Shown here in pieces: positions 36,976-45,208 of a DNA stretch of 64,000 nt. The translations under genes and the position numbers were made by a program. Under the pieces are notes generated by a model. The model was not told where the DNA came from. It saw only the letters and a list, made by a program, of their open reading frames with translations, and made no database searches. This DNA is from CAXBNB01 sp040222275. Lineage in GTDB: Bacteria > Bacteroidota > Bacteroidia > Cytophagales > Cyclobacteriaceae. Within the stretch, counting starts at the first letter, position 1, and every line of letters begins with the position of its first letter. The stretch is taken from positions 62,001 to 126,000 of the forward strand of contig JAVKDJ010000036.1 of NCBI GenBank assembly GCA_040222275.1, in the 5' to 3' direction.

Positions 36976-37931
36976 TGAAACCACCTTACGAAGTAACTTC
37001 ATCCATATTGAAAATGGTCTCAACCATTTCTGAAAAAATGGGGACCATCAATGCCTATCATTTAAGCAAGCCCCCAACTGAGCTCAGAAAAAAAAACAAA
37101 ATTAAGACCATACAGTCCTCCCTAGAAATTGAAGGAAACACGCTCACTGTTGAACAAATTACAGCAATACTTAACGACAAAAGAATAATAGCACCTGCAA
37201 AAGATATTTTAGAAGTCAAAAATGCTATTAAAATTTATGATCGCATAGGTGCCTTAAACCCTCATTCTATTCGGGATTTTAAAACCGCCCATAAAACGTT
37301 GATGAATGGTTTATTAGAAAATCCGGGGGATTTCAGGGTATCCGAAGTAGGTATTGTAAAAGGAACTGCTGTTCAGCACCTTGCTCCTCCCGGACGCATG
37401 GTAAACGGGCTAATGAATAATCTTTTCAAGTATTTGAAAGGATCGGACGAATTACCTTTGATTAAAAGTTGTGTTTTTCACTACGAACTTGAATTTATAC
37501 ACCCCTTTATTGATGGAAATGGTCGAATGGGAAGGCTATGGCAGTCTGTGATTCTAATTAAGGACTCTCCTATTTTTGAATTTCTTCCCATTGAAATAAT
37601 AATTAAACAACAACAGAAGGAGTATTATGAAGCCCTCAGTCAATCCGATAAAACCGGAAAAGCTACTTATTTCATAGAATTTATGCTGTCGGTAATTAAC
37701 GAAGCTCTTGAGGTGGTTGTCAATGGACAAAGGCCAACTTTGACAAATAAAGACCGGTTACTGATATTTAGGGATTTTATCGGTGGCCAGATTTTTTCCA
37801 GGCAAGACTATTTAGTTCATTTCAAGGAGATTTCTTCTGCAACGGCAAGCCGGGATTTGAAATATGGGGTTGACCAAAACATTTTGACCAAACATGGGGA
37901 TAAGCGACTTACTGAATATCAGTATAATTGA
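36975..37931 (+). CDS. Fic family AMPylase-type protein
   Basis: A 318-residue Fic protein. The active loop HPFIDGNGRMGR (His176 to Arg187) is complete, so AMP transfer or a related nucleotidylation is likely. The N-terminal part has the inhibitory helix motif SLEIEG (residues 49-54; S/T-xxx-E-G/N), which places it in the intramolecularly inhibited class. The C-terminal 80 residues look like a winged helix (FSRQDYLVHFKEISSATASRDLKYG). The frame opens at TTG 36951, but ATG 36975 is preferred. A perfect palindrome directly before the ATG suggests self-regulation. No antitoxin gene is adjacent. Confidence 0.93.
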   Translation: MKPPYEVTSSILKMVSTISEKMGTINAYHLSKPPTELRKKNKIKTIQSSLEIEGNTLTVEQITAILNDKRIIAPAKDILEVKNAIKIYDRIGALNPHSIRDFKTAHKTLMNGLLENPGDFRVSEVGIVKGTAVQHLAPPGRMVNGLMNNLFKYLKGSDELPLIKSCVFHYELEFIHPFIDGNGRMGRLWQSVILIKDSPIFEFLPIEIIIKQQQKEYYEALSQSDKTGKATYFIEFMLSVINEALEVVVNGQRPTLTNKDRLLIFRDFIGGQIFSRQDYLVHFKEISSATASRDLKYGVDQNILTKHGDKRLTEYQYN

Positions 37932-37973
37932 ATCCAATAAGTTAGCCAGACCTTAACCCAACAAGCTTACCCT

Positions 37974-39653
37974 CTACTCCGGAGTTTTCTCCCCGGGCCA
38001 TTCTTTTTTGAAGTCTGTCCAGTAGTTGTCGATGGTTTCTTTGATGTCTTTTCTCAGGTAGAGCAACCCAAAAAGGTTGGGCAGGGTCATCAGGGCAATT
38101 GTAATCCCCGAGAGCGTCCAGATGATGGTGGTATCGGTAAAGGCCGCCAGGAAAAAACCTATCACATAGACCACCCTGAAATAAATAACCGAGTTGCTGC
38201 CCAAAAGAAAGGTCATGGCCCTATCTCCATAATACGACCAGGAGATGGCTGTACTAAAGGCAAACAACAGCAATCCTATGGACACTATGTATTGCCCAAA
38301 GTCGCCGAAAAACCCGCGGGTAAAAGCAATGGTAGTAAGGGGTGCACTGTGCACCAGGGATTTGCCCCGAAATATCTGGTCTAATCCCAGTGGTTTGCCA
38401 TCTGTAATCGCTATCTGTCCGGAATACAATTTATCACCAGCGAAGACTTTTACTTCCTCAGCCAGCGACCGTGCATGCAGTATCGATACATCATTCTTTA
38501 TCAGGCCGTTTTCTACTTTTAACTCACCATTAAATACTGGCAATGGTTTTTTCCCGGAGATGTGTCCATACAATGCAGATGCGCCCTCATCCGTCTGATC
38601 GGTATAGCTGCTGCCCACCAAAATCGACATATCGGATACCTGAAAATCATTCTCGTGTTTTTCGTTCCAAACACCAGATGACAACAACACCAAACCTGTA
38701 ATCGTACAAATGACAATAGTATCGATGAAAGGTTCAAGAATGGCCACCATACCTTCAGATACAGGCTCATGGGCTTTAGCCGAAGCATGGGCGATGGGCG
38801 CACTACCCTGCCCCGCCTCATTGGAAAACAGCCCCCGGCCTACTCCATTTTTAAACGTATAAGAAAGTGACGCTCCTAAAAACCCACCTGCTGCCGCAGA
38901 TCCAGTAAACAAGCCACTAAAAACCAAGGAGAAGGAGGGAATAATATTGTCTAGATTAGACAATATTACAGCGAATGCCCCAATAAAATAGATAACAGCC
39001 ATTCCGGGTACGAGTTTTTCCGTTACTGCAGCTATCCTCTTGATTCCTCCAATAATTACAATGCCCAATAAAATGGATAATACTAAACCGGTAACCCAAA
39101 GTTCTATTCCAAATGTAGCCTTTAAGGATGAAGAGATACTATTTATTTGAGGCAAGTTCCCAGTACCAAAAGAAGACAGTACTGTGGCTATCGCAAAAAG
39201 AATCGCCAACCATCCCATATTCATTTTGTTTTTCATAAAATACATAGGACCTCCGGCCATGGAGCCATCTGAAGTTTTTTCCCTGTATTTATGGGAGAGT
39301 GTCACTTCCACAAATTTGGTACACATGCCCACAGAAGCTGTCATCAACATCCAAAACAGTGCCGCAGGGCCACCCATATGTAACGCTAATGCCACACCAG
39401 CAATATTGCCCGTACCGACAGTACCTGATAGAGCTGTGGTCAACGCCTGAAAATGGGAGGTATCACCTTCATCATCAGATTTGTCAAACTTTCCCTTTAC
39501 TACCCTTACCGCAAACCTGAAATACCTAATTTGTGGAAATTTCAGATAAATAGTAAAAAATAATCCGGTCCCTAATAAAACATAAGGAAACCACTCTGCC
39601 CCACTGCCTACTACACTATCAATTAAGGCCAATATTTCGTTGAGTTGCTGCAT
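37974..39653 (-). CDS. Alanine/glycine:cation symporter (AGCS family) with internal soluble insertion
   Basis: A 559-residue sodium-coupled amino acid carrier. Signature regions: ALTTALSGTVGTGNIAGVALAL (residues 70-91), GMCTKFVEVTLSHKYRE, and FKNGVGRGLFSNEAGQGSAPIAHASA. Between membrane segments, residues 330-437 are a soluble insert that ordinary AGCS carriers lack (WNEKHENDFQVSDMS through RGKSLVHSAP); the next membrane part (FGQYIVSIGLLLFAFSTAISW) then resumes the family pattern. The function of the insert is unknown. Convergent with fic. Confidence 0.93.
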   Translation of the reverse strand: MQQLNEILALIDSVVGSGAEWFPYVLLGTGLFFTIYLKFPQIRYFRFAVRVVKGKFDKSDDEGDTSHFQALTTALSGTVGTGNIAGVALALHMGGPAALFWMLMTASVGMCTKFVEVTLSHKYREKTSDGSMAGGPMYFMKNKMNMGWLAILFAIATVLSSFGTGNLPQINSISSSLKATFGIELWVTGLVLSILLGIVIIGGIKRIAAVTEKLVPGMAVIYFIGAFAVILSNLDNIIPSFSLVFSGLFTGSAAAGGFLGASLSYTFKNGVGRGLFSNEAGQGSAPIAHASAKAHEPVSEGMVAILEPFIDTIVICTITGLVLLSSGVWNEKHENDFQVSDMSILVGSSYTDQTDEGASALYGHISGKKPLPVFNGELKVENGLIKNDVSILHARSLAEEVKVFAGDKLYSGQIAITDGKPLGLDQIFRGKSLVHSAPLTTIAFTRGFFGDFGQYIVSIGLLLFAFSTAISWSYYGDRAMTFLLGSNSVIYFRVVYVIGFFLAAFTDTTIIWTLSGITIALMTLPNLFGLLYLRKDIKETIDNYWTDFKKEWPGEKTPE

Positions 39654-39889
39654 AAAAGAAAAATTTAGATTGACTTGGTTGATGCAATCGACAAAAATAT
39701 AAAATAAAGCCAGTTATAAAACCTGAGGCTACAGTATTATGTGAACGGTAAAATCTGGCTGTATGGAAACTGTCTCCATACAAACCCTTTAATACATAGA
39801 AGGTGAGGTATCCTGGGGTCTCAGGTTAACATCTGTATAGTGGAAAAACAGGCCTGCATTTGGGGATTGTCAGGTGTTGTTTGTTGCCT

Positions 39890-40393
39890 TCAATAGACTT
39901 TTTCCCCTTTTTCGAGCCATTTGCCCCACAACTTGTTGTATGCGTGGATTTTTTGGGTTTTCTGACCCAGGCTGTCCTTTACTTCATAGTCGGAGTTCAT
40001 CCAGGAAAATATTCCGCCATATAGGTTTTTGACACTGGTAAAGCCGGCCTGTTTCAGTTTTTCTGCTACTTTTTCGCTGCGGTATCCTATGGAGCAATAC
40101 ACAATGATGTCGGCATCCTTTTCGATACCTGCTACCCTGCTCATCTCAAAATCATCATAGCCCACCCATTTGGCATCTCCAATCCTGCTCACATCGTACT
40201 CGTTGCGCTCCCTGGCATCCAGCCAAACAGCCCCTTGGTTCTCTTTTGCTTTATCAACTGCCACCTCCTCTACTGAATGGGACAGCATGTTTTTCAGCAT
40301 CAGCTGGTAAGCTTTTTCTTTCATGGGTTTGTCTTGAAAGGAAAACAATTGTATCAGAAGTATCGATATTGTTGTTAGCCCGCCAGCCATCAT
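39890..40393 (-). CDS. Rhodanese-like protein with N-terminal export signal
   Basis: A 167-residue protein. The first 18 residues form a short hydrophobic signal or anchor (MMAGGLTTISILLIQLF). The rhodanese domain ends in the active-site loop DIIVYCSIGYRSE with the catalytic Cys, so sulfane sulfur transfer is expected, probably in the periplasm. Its ATG overlaps the stop of the upstream thioredoxin gene (ATGA), so the two are translated together. They are expressed from the promoter at 40712-40756, which has a Crp/Fnr-type operator. Confidence 0.92.
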   Translation of the reverse strand: MMAGGLTTISILLIQLFSFQDKPMKEKAYQLMLKNMLSHSVEEVAVDKAKENQGAVWLDARERNEYDVSRIGDAKWVGYDDFEMSRVAGIEKDADIIVYCSIGYRSEKVAEKLKQAGFTSVKNLYGGIFSWMNSDYEVKDSLGQKTQKIHAYNKLWGKWLEKGEKVY

Positions 40394-40689
40394 GTTGCGT
40401 GGTTGTTTATGATTTGCCTGAGCTCGTCCTTACCTGCCGTGCCCGAGTGCCTCCAAAGGATTTCACCCTTTTTGAACAAAACCAGGGTAGGCACAGAGCG
40501 CACCTGATATTTGATGGCAGCATTGGTGTTTTTATCAATATCCACTTTAATGATCCTCCCCTTTCCGTTAAGTTCACCTGACAGCTCCTCCAAAACAGGT
40601 GCCATCATCTTACAGGGCCCACACCACTCGGCATAGAAATCTACCAACACCGGTTGATCAGAATTTATTATATCTAAGAATTTAGCCAT
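40390..40689 (-). CDS. Thioredoxin
   Basis: A 99-residue thioredoxin with the redox motif WCGPCK in FYAEWCGPCKMMAPVL and the cis-proline in SVPTLVLF. No signal peptide, so it is cytoplasmic. The neighbouring rhodanese suggests it reduces persulfides formed by sulfur transfer. First gene of a two-gene operon; this is probably not the only thioredoxin of the organism. Confidence 0.96.
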   Translation of the reverse strand: MAKFLDIINSDQPVLVDFYAEWCGPCKMMAPVLEELSGELNGKGRIIKVDIDKNTNAAIKYQVRSVPTLVLFKKGEILWRHSGTAGKDELRQIINNHAT

Positions 40690-40711
40690 TGCGTTCTATT
40701 TTGAATGAAAA

Positions 40712-40756
40712 CAAATTTGAATAGAAAAAATTCATTTATTGGCAACAAAAGTTACA
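40712..40756 (-). promoter_or_regulatory. Crp/Fnr-type operator and -7 box of the thioredoxin-rhodanese operon
   Basis: Read on the minus strand, TGTAAC-TTTT-GTTGCC (40756-40741; 10 of 12 defined positions) is followed after exactly 21 bp by CAAATTTG (40719-40712), which keeps the TTTG of the -7 box. Geometry is identical to the sulP and MBL-rhodanese promoters. The rest of the 395-bp gap 40690-41084 is A/T-rich and holds the promoter region of the divergent TPM gene. Confidence 0.65.
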
Positions 40757-41084
40757 AAACCAGGCATCCCCCTACGGTTTGCATTTTTCAATAACTGCTC
40801 ACACCAAAATCCCCTTTTTCCCTGCCAATCCTCCCATCACACAAGTAACTACGATAAAGATGGTTTGCATTTTTAAAGGTGTCTGCCCTGAATTCAACGC
40901 GAAGTTTTCACACATATTAAAAAAAGTATTCTAATTTTAAGGTTGGCTATGCTTGCAAGCATTCATATTTTTAAGAAAATTTGAATCAACATAAATTTAA
41001 CAAGGTTGAATCCTAAAAACGTAACCAATTGTAACTAGATTTAGACCTAAGTACGAAAAAGCAAATCACCTCACCTCTATTGTC

Positions 41085-42593
41085 ATGGGAAATTCACACA
41101 CAAAAAGTCTGGCAACAGCATTTCTGTTATTTTTCACAACATTCGCAATAGCTGCGTATGCACAGAACAATCCAGCTGCAAGGATCAAAGATGCCACCGG
41201 CACCCTCAACGCTCAACAAATCATCAATATTGACAATAATTTGGATGAAATAGAAAGGGACTACAATACCCAAATCGCAGTAGAAATAGTTTCGGTCACC
41301 AAACCTGAGCCTATAGAAGAATATACCAACAAACAGTTGAAGCAATGGCAAACATCAGATCCGACCAAAGGCAAGGTCCTGATTGTGGTAGCCAAAAAAG
41401 ACAGAAAGGTGTTAATCTCTACAGACGAGGCATTTAAAGGAAAACTTTCTGATCAGGATAAAAAATATATAATCAATAGCATCATCATCCCTGAATTCAA
41501 AAGTGGAAGGTTTGCTTCGGGGATTATCGAAGGCATGGATGCCATCAATGATGTCTTGCAAGGAAAACAACTGGCCGAAACCTCACCTTTCCAACACAAG
41601 AATTATCCTTTGCTTTCCATTTTTGTAGTCTTTATAATCCTTAGCCTGCTGAGTGGGTTTGTGAAAAACATCAGAATAAAATTGGCAGTAGCGGTATTGG
41701 TGGGAATAGTTTTTTGGTTGGCTTTCAGCAGCATCACCTATGGAATACTCACGCTCATCTTGTCCTTATTCCCATTAATGGGCCGATCAACACGGGGAGG
41801 TGGGGGAGCCTATGGAGGCGGGTATAACGAAGGCAATGAAGGAGCAGGTGGCAATACCAGTGACAGCTCATTTTCATTAGGAGGGGGTACCTTCAACGGG
41901 GGCGGGGCTTCCGGCGATTGGCGGTCTTTTTCTTTTGATACCCATAAAAAATTCACTTTTAGCGACAAGCAAAAGAATGACGTGGAGCAAGCTGTAAAAG
42001 ACCTTGAGCTTGAATCATCAGGCGAAATAGTGGTCTATTTTGGACGAAAAAGTGACTCATACCAGCAAGGAAGCTGGAAGCTGGCAGCCACCCTGGGAAT
42101 GGCAGGCCTGTTGGCGGTTATGTGCTTGTCCTACGTATGGATGTTGCCGGCAACACTTACCATCATGGCCATCGCCCTGTCTATATTTCTTCTGATGATC
42201 ATGGGGTTTGTGGTATCTTATTTCTTTCCCGCCGTAAGGCTGGCGTTCGTACCACTCAACATCATGGACCACAGGGTAATTACCCGGGCGCGCGATATTT
42301 TCCTTCAGGAGGAAATATTCAACACTGTGGATCGTACGGGTATTCTTATTTACATCAGTGAGTTGGAAAAAAGGGTACAGGTAATCGGGGACAGGGGCAT
42401 TAGTTCAGTGATTGAGCAAGATGACTGGAACAAGGTATTGGCCCTTGTAACAGATGGTATAAAAACCGGAACCCCGGCAGAAGGCCTTGTGGAAGCCATC
42501 CACGAGTGCAAAAAACTGCTGCTTGAAAACGGCTTCATCGTAAGGGTTGATGACACCAACGAACTTTCTGATGAAATGATCATCGAAAAGTAG
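41085..42593 (+). CDS. Membrane protein with two TPM domains
   Basis: A 502-residue protein. A signal peptide (to about residue 27) precedes a first TPM domain (residues 33-160, ARIKDATGTLNAQQIINIDN). One to two membrane helices follow, then a Gly-rich stretch (residues 235-275). A second TPM-type domain begins at FTFSDKQKNDVEQAVKDLELESSGEIVVYFG, is interrupted by two membrane helices, and ends with LYISELEKRVQVIGDRGISSVIEQ. Two TPM proteins are often encoded by neighbouring genes; here they look fused. TPM domains have phosphatase-like or photosystem-repair roles in plants; the bacterial role is unclear. Confidence 0.85.
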   Translation: MGNSHTKSLATAFLLFFTTFAIAAYAQNNPAARIKDATGTLNAQQIINIDNNLDEIERDYNTQIAVEIVSVTKPEPIEEYTNKQLKQWQTSDPTKGKVLIVVAKKDRKVLISTDEAFKGKLSDQDKKYIINSIIIPEFKSGRFASGIIEGMDAINDVLQGKQLAETSPFQHKNYPLLSIFVVFIILSLLSGFVKNIRIKLAVAVLVGIVFWLAFSSITYGILTLILSLFPLMGRSTRGGGGAYGGGYNEGNEGAGGNTSDSSFSLGGGTFNGGGASGDWRSFSFDTHKKFTFSDKQKNDVEQAVKDLELESSGEIVVYFGRKSDSYQQGSWKLAATLGMAGLLAVMCLSYVWMLPATLTIMAIALSIFLLMIMGFVVSYFFPAVRLAFVPLNIMDHRVITRARDIFLQEEIFNTVDRTGILIYISELEKRVQVIGDRGISSVIEQDDWNKVLALVTDGIKTGTPAEGLVEAIHECKKLLLENGFIVRVDDTNELSDEMIIEK

Positions 42594-42623
42594 GTTGCAT
42601 GTCGGAAAACGGTAATTTGCCTG

Positions 42624-43037
42624 TCAATGTGGTAACCTGTTTTTAACAAGGCCATACAAAAAGGTGCCAAACATAGCGCTTACAATTACCACCAAAAAAA
42701 CACCAAACCCATTTCCTGCCAACACAAACATAGGGCCCGGGCATGCCCCGGTCATAGCCCAGCCCATGCCAAAGATGGTGCCTCCGAGTAAGTATCTGGT
42801 AACTCCAAATGGCTTGACGCTGTATTTGATGTCTGCTCCTTCTACAGATTTCAATCCCATCTTTTTCATAATGGCAATCACTATTGCCCCGCATACTACG
42901 GCCGATCCTATGATACCATACATGTGGAATGATTGGAATTTGAACATTTCATAGATCCTGAACCACGAAATGGCCTCAGACTTGCTCAGCACTATCCCGA
43001 AAAAAACACCAATCAACAAGAATTTAAGAAATTTCAT
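42624..43037 (-). CDS. YeeE/YedE family protein, C-terminal half type (DUF6691)
   Basis: A 137-residue membrane protein with four hydrophobic segments and the motif MTGACPGPM, whose Cys is one of the conserved thiols of YeeE/YedE thiosulfate carriers. It corresponds to one half of the two-fold repeated YeeE fold, the other half being the upstream gene 10 nt away. Third gene of the MBL-rhodanese operon. The pair probably forms a heteromeric thiosulfate (sulfur compound) importer. Confidence 0.88.
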   Translation of the reverse strand: MKFLKFLLIGVFFGIVLSKSEAISWFRIYEMFKFQSFHMYGIIGSAVVCGAIVIAIMKKMGLKSVEGADIKYSVKPFGVTRYLLGGTIFGMGWAMTGACPGPMFVLAGNGFGVFLVVIVSAMFGTFLYGLVKNRLPH

Positions 43038-43047
43038 AAGTGGGAAA

Positions 43048-43614
43048 TTATAAGGTTAATAAATAGGGTAAAATGAAAAAGGTAACCAAAAGGCCTCCTA
43101 CAAAAAAGCCAATGACGGCTATCAAAGAAGGCAATTGAAGGTTGCTCAGACCGCTGATGCCATGGCCTGAAGTGCATCCGTCTCCATACCGCGTACCAAA
43201 GCCAATGAGCATACCACCGAAAACCATCATCACAAGCCCCTTAAAAGAAAAAAGCACCTCCCAATTGAATACATCTGTGGGTACATAGTCACTTCCTGGC
43301 AAGGCAACTCCGAGTGTTGCGAGTTCCGCAGCAGTAGCTGCTGATATGGCAATGGAAGGATCATCAGTAAGAAACTCCCTGGAAATAAACCCACCGAGCA
43401 CAGCTCCCAATATAAACACCAGGTTCCAGATATCATTTTTCCAGTCAAACTTAAAATAGTCCGCATATCGGCCTGCGCCTGCCATGGTGCACATGGTGCG
43501 CAAATTGCTCGACACCCCGAACCTCTTGCCAAGGTACAACATAGAAAACATGACCAATGTGATCATTGGGCCCGATACATACCAGGGCCATGGTTTACTT
43601 ATTATTTCTATCAT
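43048..43614 (-). CDS. YeeE/YedE family protein, N-terminal half type
   Basis: A 188-residue membrane protein with the motif GDGCTSGHGISGLS, the other conserved Cys site of YeeE/YedE, and about five hydrophobic segments. In E. coli-type YeeE both halves are in one chain; the split form is common in Bacteroidota. It begins 27 nt after the MBL-rhodanese stop, so the three genes read as one operon. Confidence 0.9.
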   Translation of the reverse strand: MIEIISKPWPWYVSGPMITLVMFSMLYLGKRFGVSSNLRTMCTMAGAGRYADYFKFDWKNDIWNLVFILGAVLGGFISREFLTDDPSIAISAATAAELATLGVALPGSDYVPTDVFNWEVLFSFKGLVMMVFGGMLIGFGTRYGDGCTSGHGISGLSNLQLPSLIAVIGFFVGGLLVTFFILPYLLTL

Positions 43615-43641
43615 ATCTTTTATATGGTATATTCGATTCGT

Positions 43642-45054
43642 TTATTTTATTGTACTCGGACATACGAAATCCGACGTTTGGATATTGGTAGTCTTGATGG
43701 CGGCTATACCACCATCTATATCTACTATCTTGTGATACCCTCTCGATTTTAATATGGAAGCCGCTATCATAGACCGGTAACCACTGGCACAATGCACATG
43801 ATATTCGTCTTTCTTGTCAACGGCATCCAGGCCTTCGTTGAAAAAATCCAGGGGCAATGAAAGGGCACCCTCCACATGCTCAGCATCAAACTCTTCAGGC
43901 TTTCGGACATCTACTACTTTGATATCCTGGATAGACTTTATCCTGTTTTCCAATTCCATCGCACTTATCGATTCTACTCGGTCCACTTCTTTACCTGCCT
44001 TTTTCCATGCTTCTATCCCACCTTTCAAATAGCCAAGGGTATTGTCATACCCAACCCTTGACAGCCTGATGACGATTTCTTCCTCACGGCCTTCATCCGC
44101 AACAAAAATAATGGGATGCTGCAGGTCCATAATCAGTGCGCCCACCCAGGGGGCAAACGAACCATCAACTCCTATGAAAATTGAATTGGGAATATGTTCA
44201 TCAGCAAAATCCTTTTTGCTTCGTGTATCCAATACCAACGCCCCGCTTTGATTGGCCAGTGCTTCAAATGTATCTGCCTCCAGGGGTACATTTCCTTTTT
44301 GTAAGACATGATCTATGCTGTCATATCCTGTCTTGTTCATCAAGGCGTTTTTGGCAAAGTACTGAGGTGGGGGCAATATGCCATTGGTCACCTCACCTAT
44401 AAATTCTTCCCTGGTCATATCGGCCCTCAAGGCATAGTTGGTTTTTTTCTGGTTTCCCAGGGTATCCCAGGTGTCAGATGACATGTGCTTACCACAGGCC
44501 GATCCTGCTCCATGTGCCGGGTACACCACTACATCATCAGACAATGGCATCACTTTGTTTCGCAAGCTATCGAAAAGCATTCCTGCCAGGTCTTCCTTGG
44601 TCAGATCGCTTTTGATGGCCAGGTCCGGCCTGCCAACATCGCCTATAAAAAGTGTATCACCGGAAAAAAGTGCATGGTCCCGGCTGTTTTCATCTATCAA
44701 AAGGAAGCAGGCACTCTCCAGGGTATGGCCGGGCGTATGGACCACTTTGATTTTGACCCTTCCCACACTGAAAATTTCCCCGTCAATGGCCTCATGTATT
44801 TTGTAGCTGGTATTGGCCTTAGGGCCAAATACGATCTCGGCACCTGTTTTCTTCGCCAGGTCGATATGCCCGGAAACAAAATCGGCATGAAAATGTGTTT
44901 CAAAAATGTACTTGATGGTAGTTCCTGCTTTTTTTGCTTTGTTGATGTATGGCTCTGGATCCCTCAGGGGATCGATAATCGCTGCTTCTCCCTCACTCTC
45001 AATATAATAGGCGCCCTGTGCAAGGCACCCCGTATAAATCTGCTCTATCTTCAT
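43642..45054 (-). CDS. MBL-fold hydrolase with two rhodanese domains, persulfide dioxygenase-like
   Basis: A 470-residue protein. The metallo-beta-lactamase domain (residues 1-240) has THFHADFVSGH with the iron ligand set of the ETHE1/Blh group, plus LFSGDTLFIGDVGRPD and YPAHGAGS. Two rhodanese domains follow. The first (about residues 265-350) has no Cys in its active loop (VADEGREEE). The second (about 375-465) has an intact one (HCASGYRS). The expected reaction is oxidation of glutathione or protein persulfide to sulfite. The ATG at 45054 (MKIEQIYTG) is used; a longer frame to 45117 would run through the operator. It heads an operon with two YeeE halves. Confidence 0.93.
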   Translation of the reverse strand: MKIEQIYTGCLAQGAYYIESEGEAAIIDPLRDPEPYINKAKKAGTTIKYIFETHFHADFVSGHIDLAKKTGAEIVFGPKANTSYKIHEAIDGEIFSVGRVKIKVVHTPGHTLESACFLLIDENSRDHALFSGDTLFIGDVGRPDLAIKSDLTKEDLAGMLFDSLRNKVMPLSDDVVVYPAHGAGSACGKHMSSDTWDTLGNQKKTNYALRADMTREEFIGEVTNGILPPPQYFAKNALMNKTGYDSIDHVLQKGNVPLEADTFEALANQSGALVLDTRSKKDFADEHIPNSIFIGVDGSFAPWVGALIMDLQHPIIFVADEGREEEIVIRLSRVGYDNTLGYLKGGIEAWKKAGKEVDRVESISAMELENRIKSIQDIKVVDVRKPEEFDAEHVEGALSLPLDFFNEGLDAVDKKDEYHVHCASGYRSMIAASILKSRGYHKIVDIDGGIAAIKTTNIQTSDFVCPSTIK

Positions 45055-45080
45055 TTTGGATTTGTTTATTTTAACTGGTA

Positions 45081-45125
45081 CAAAAATAGGGCAACTCAAT
45101 TTGGTATCAAGTAACAAAAGTTACA
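45081..45125 (-). promoter_or_regulatory. Crp/Fnr-type operator and full promoter of the MBL-rhodanese operon
   Basis: On the minus strand, TGTAAC-TTTT-GTTACT (45125-45110; 11 of 12 defined positions) is followed by exactly 21 bp and then TATTTTTG (45088-45081), an exact -7 box. TTG at 45110-45108 is placed 19 bp from the box as a -33 element, overlapping the palindrome edge. This suits an activator bound at about -41.5. Confidence 0.75.
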
Positions 45126-45153
45126 GAGGTTGATGCATTCCAGGAGGGGAAAC

Positions 45154-45182
45154 AAAAAAGGCGAACCCTCTTTGGGCCCGCC
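45154..45182 (-). terminator. Rho-independent terminator after pgk
   Basis: On the minus strand GGCGGGCCC pairs with GGGTTCGCC (two G-T pairs), followed by TTTTTT. It ends the tsaC-pgk transcript before the MBL-rhodanese promoter. Confidence 0.8.
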
Positions 45183-45208
45183 TTTTCTATTTAGGTTTTT
45201 TTGCGCAA

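Noticed and set aside
41027..41042. GTAACCAATTGTAAC upstream of the TPM gene as another Crp/Fnr operator
   Set aside because: The two GTAAC half-sites are direct, not inverted, so it does not match the palindrome of the other three promoters.
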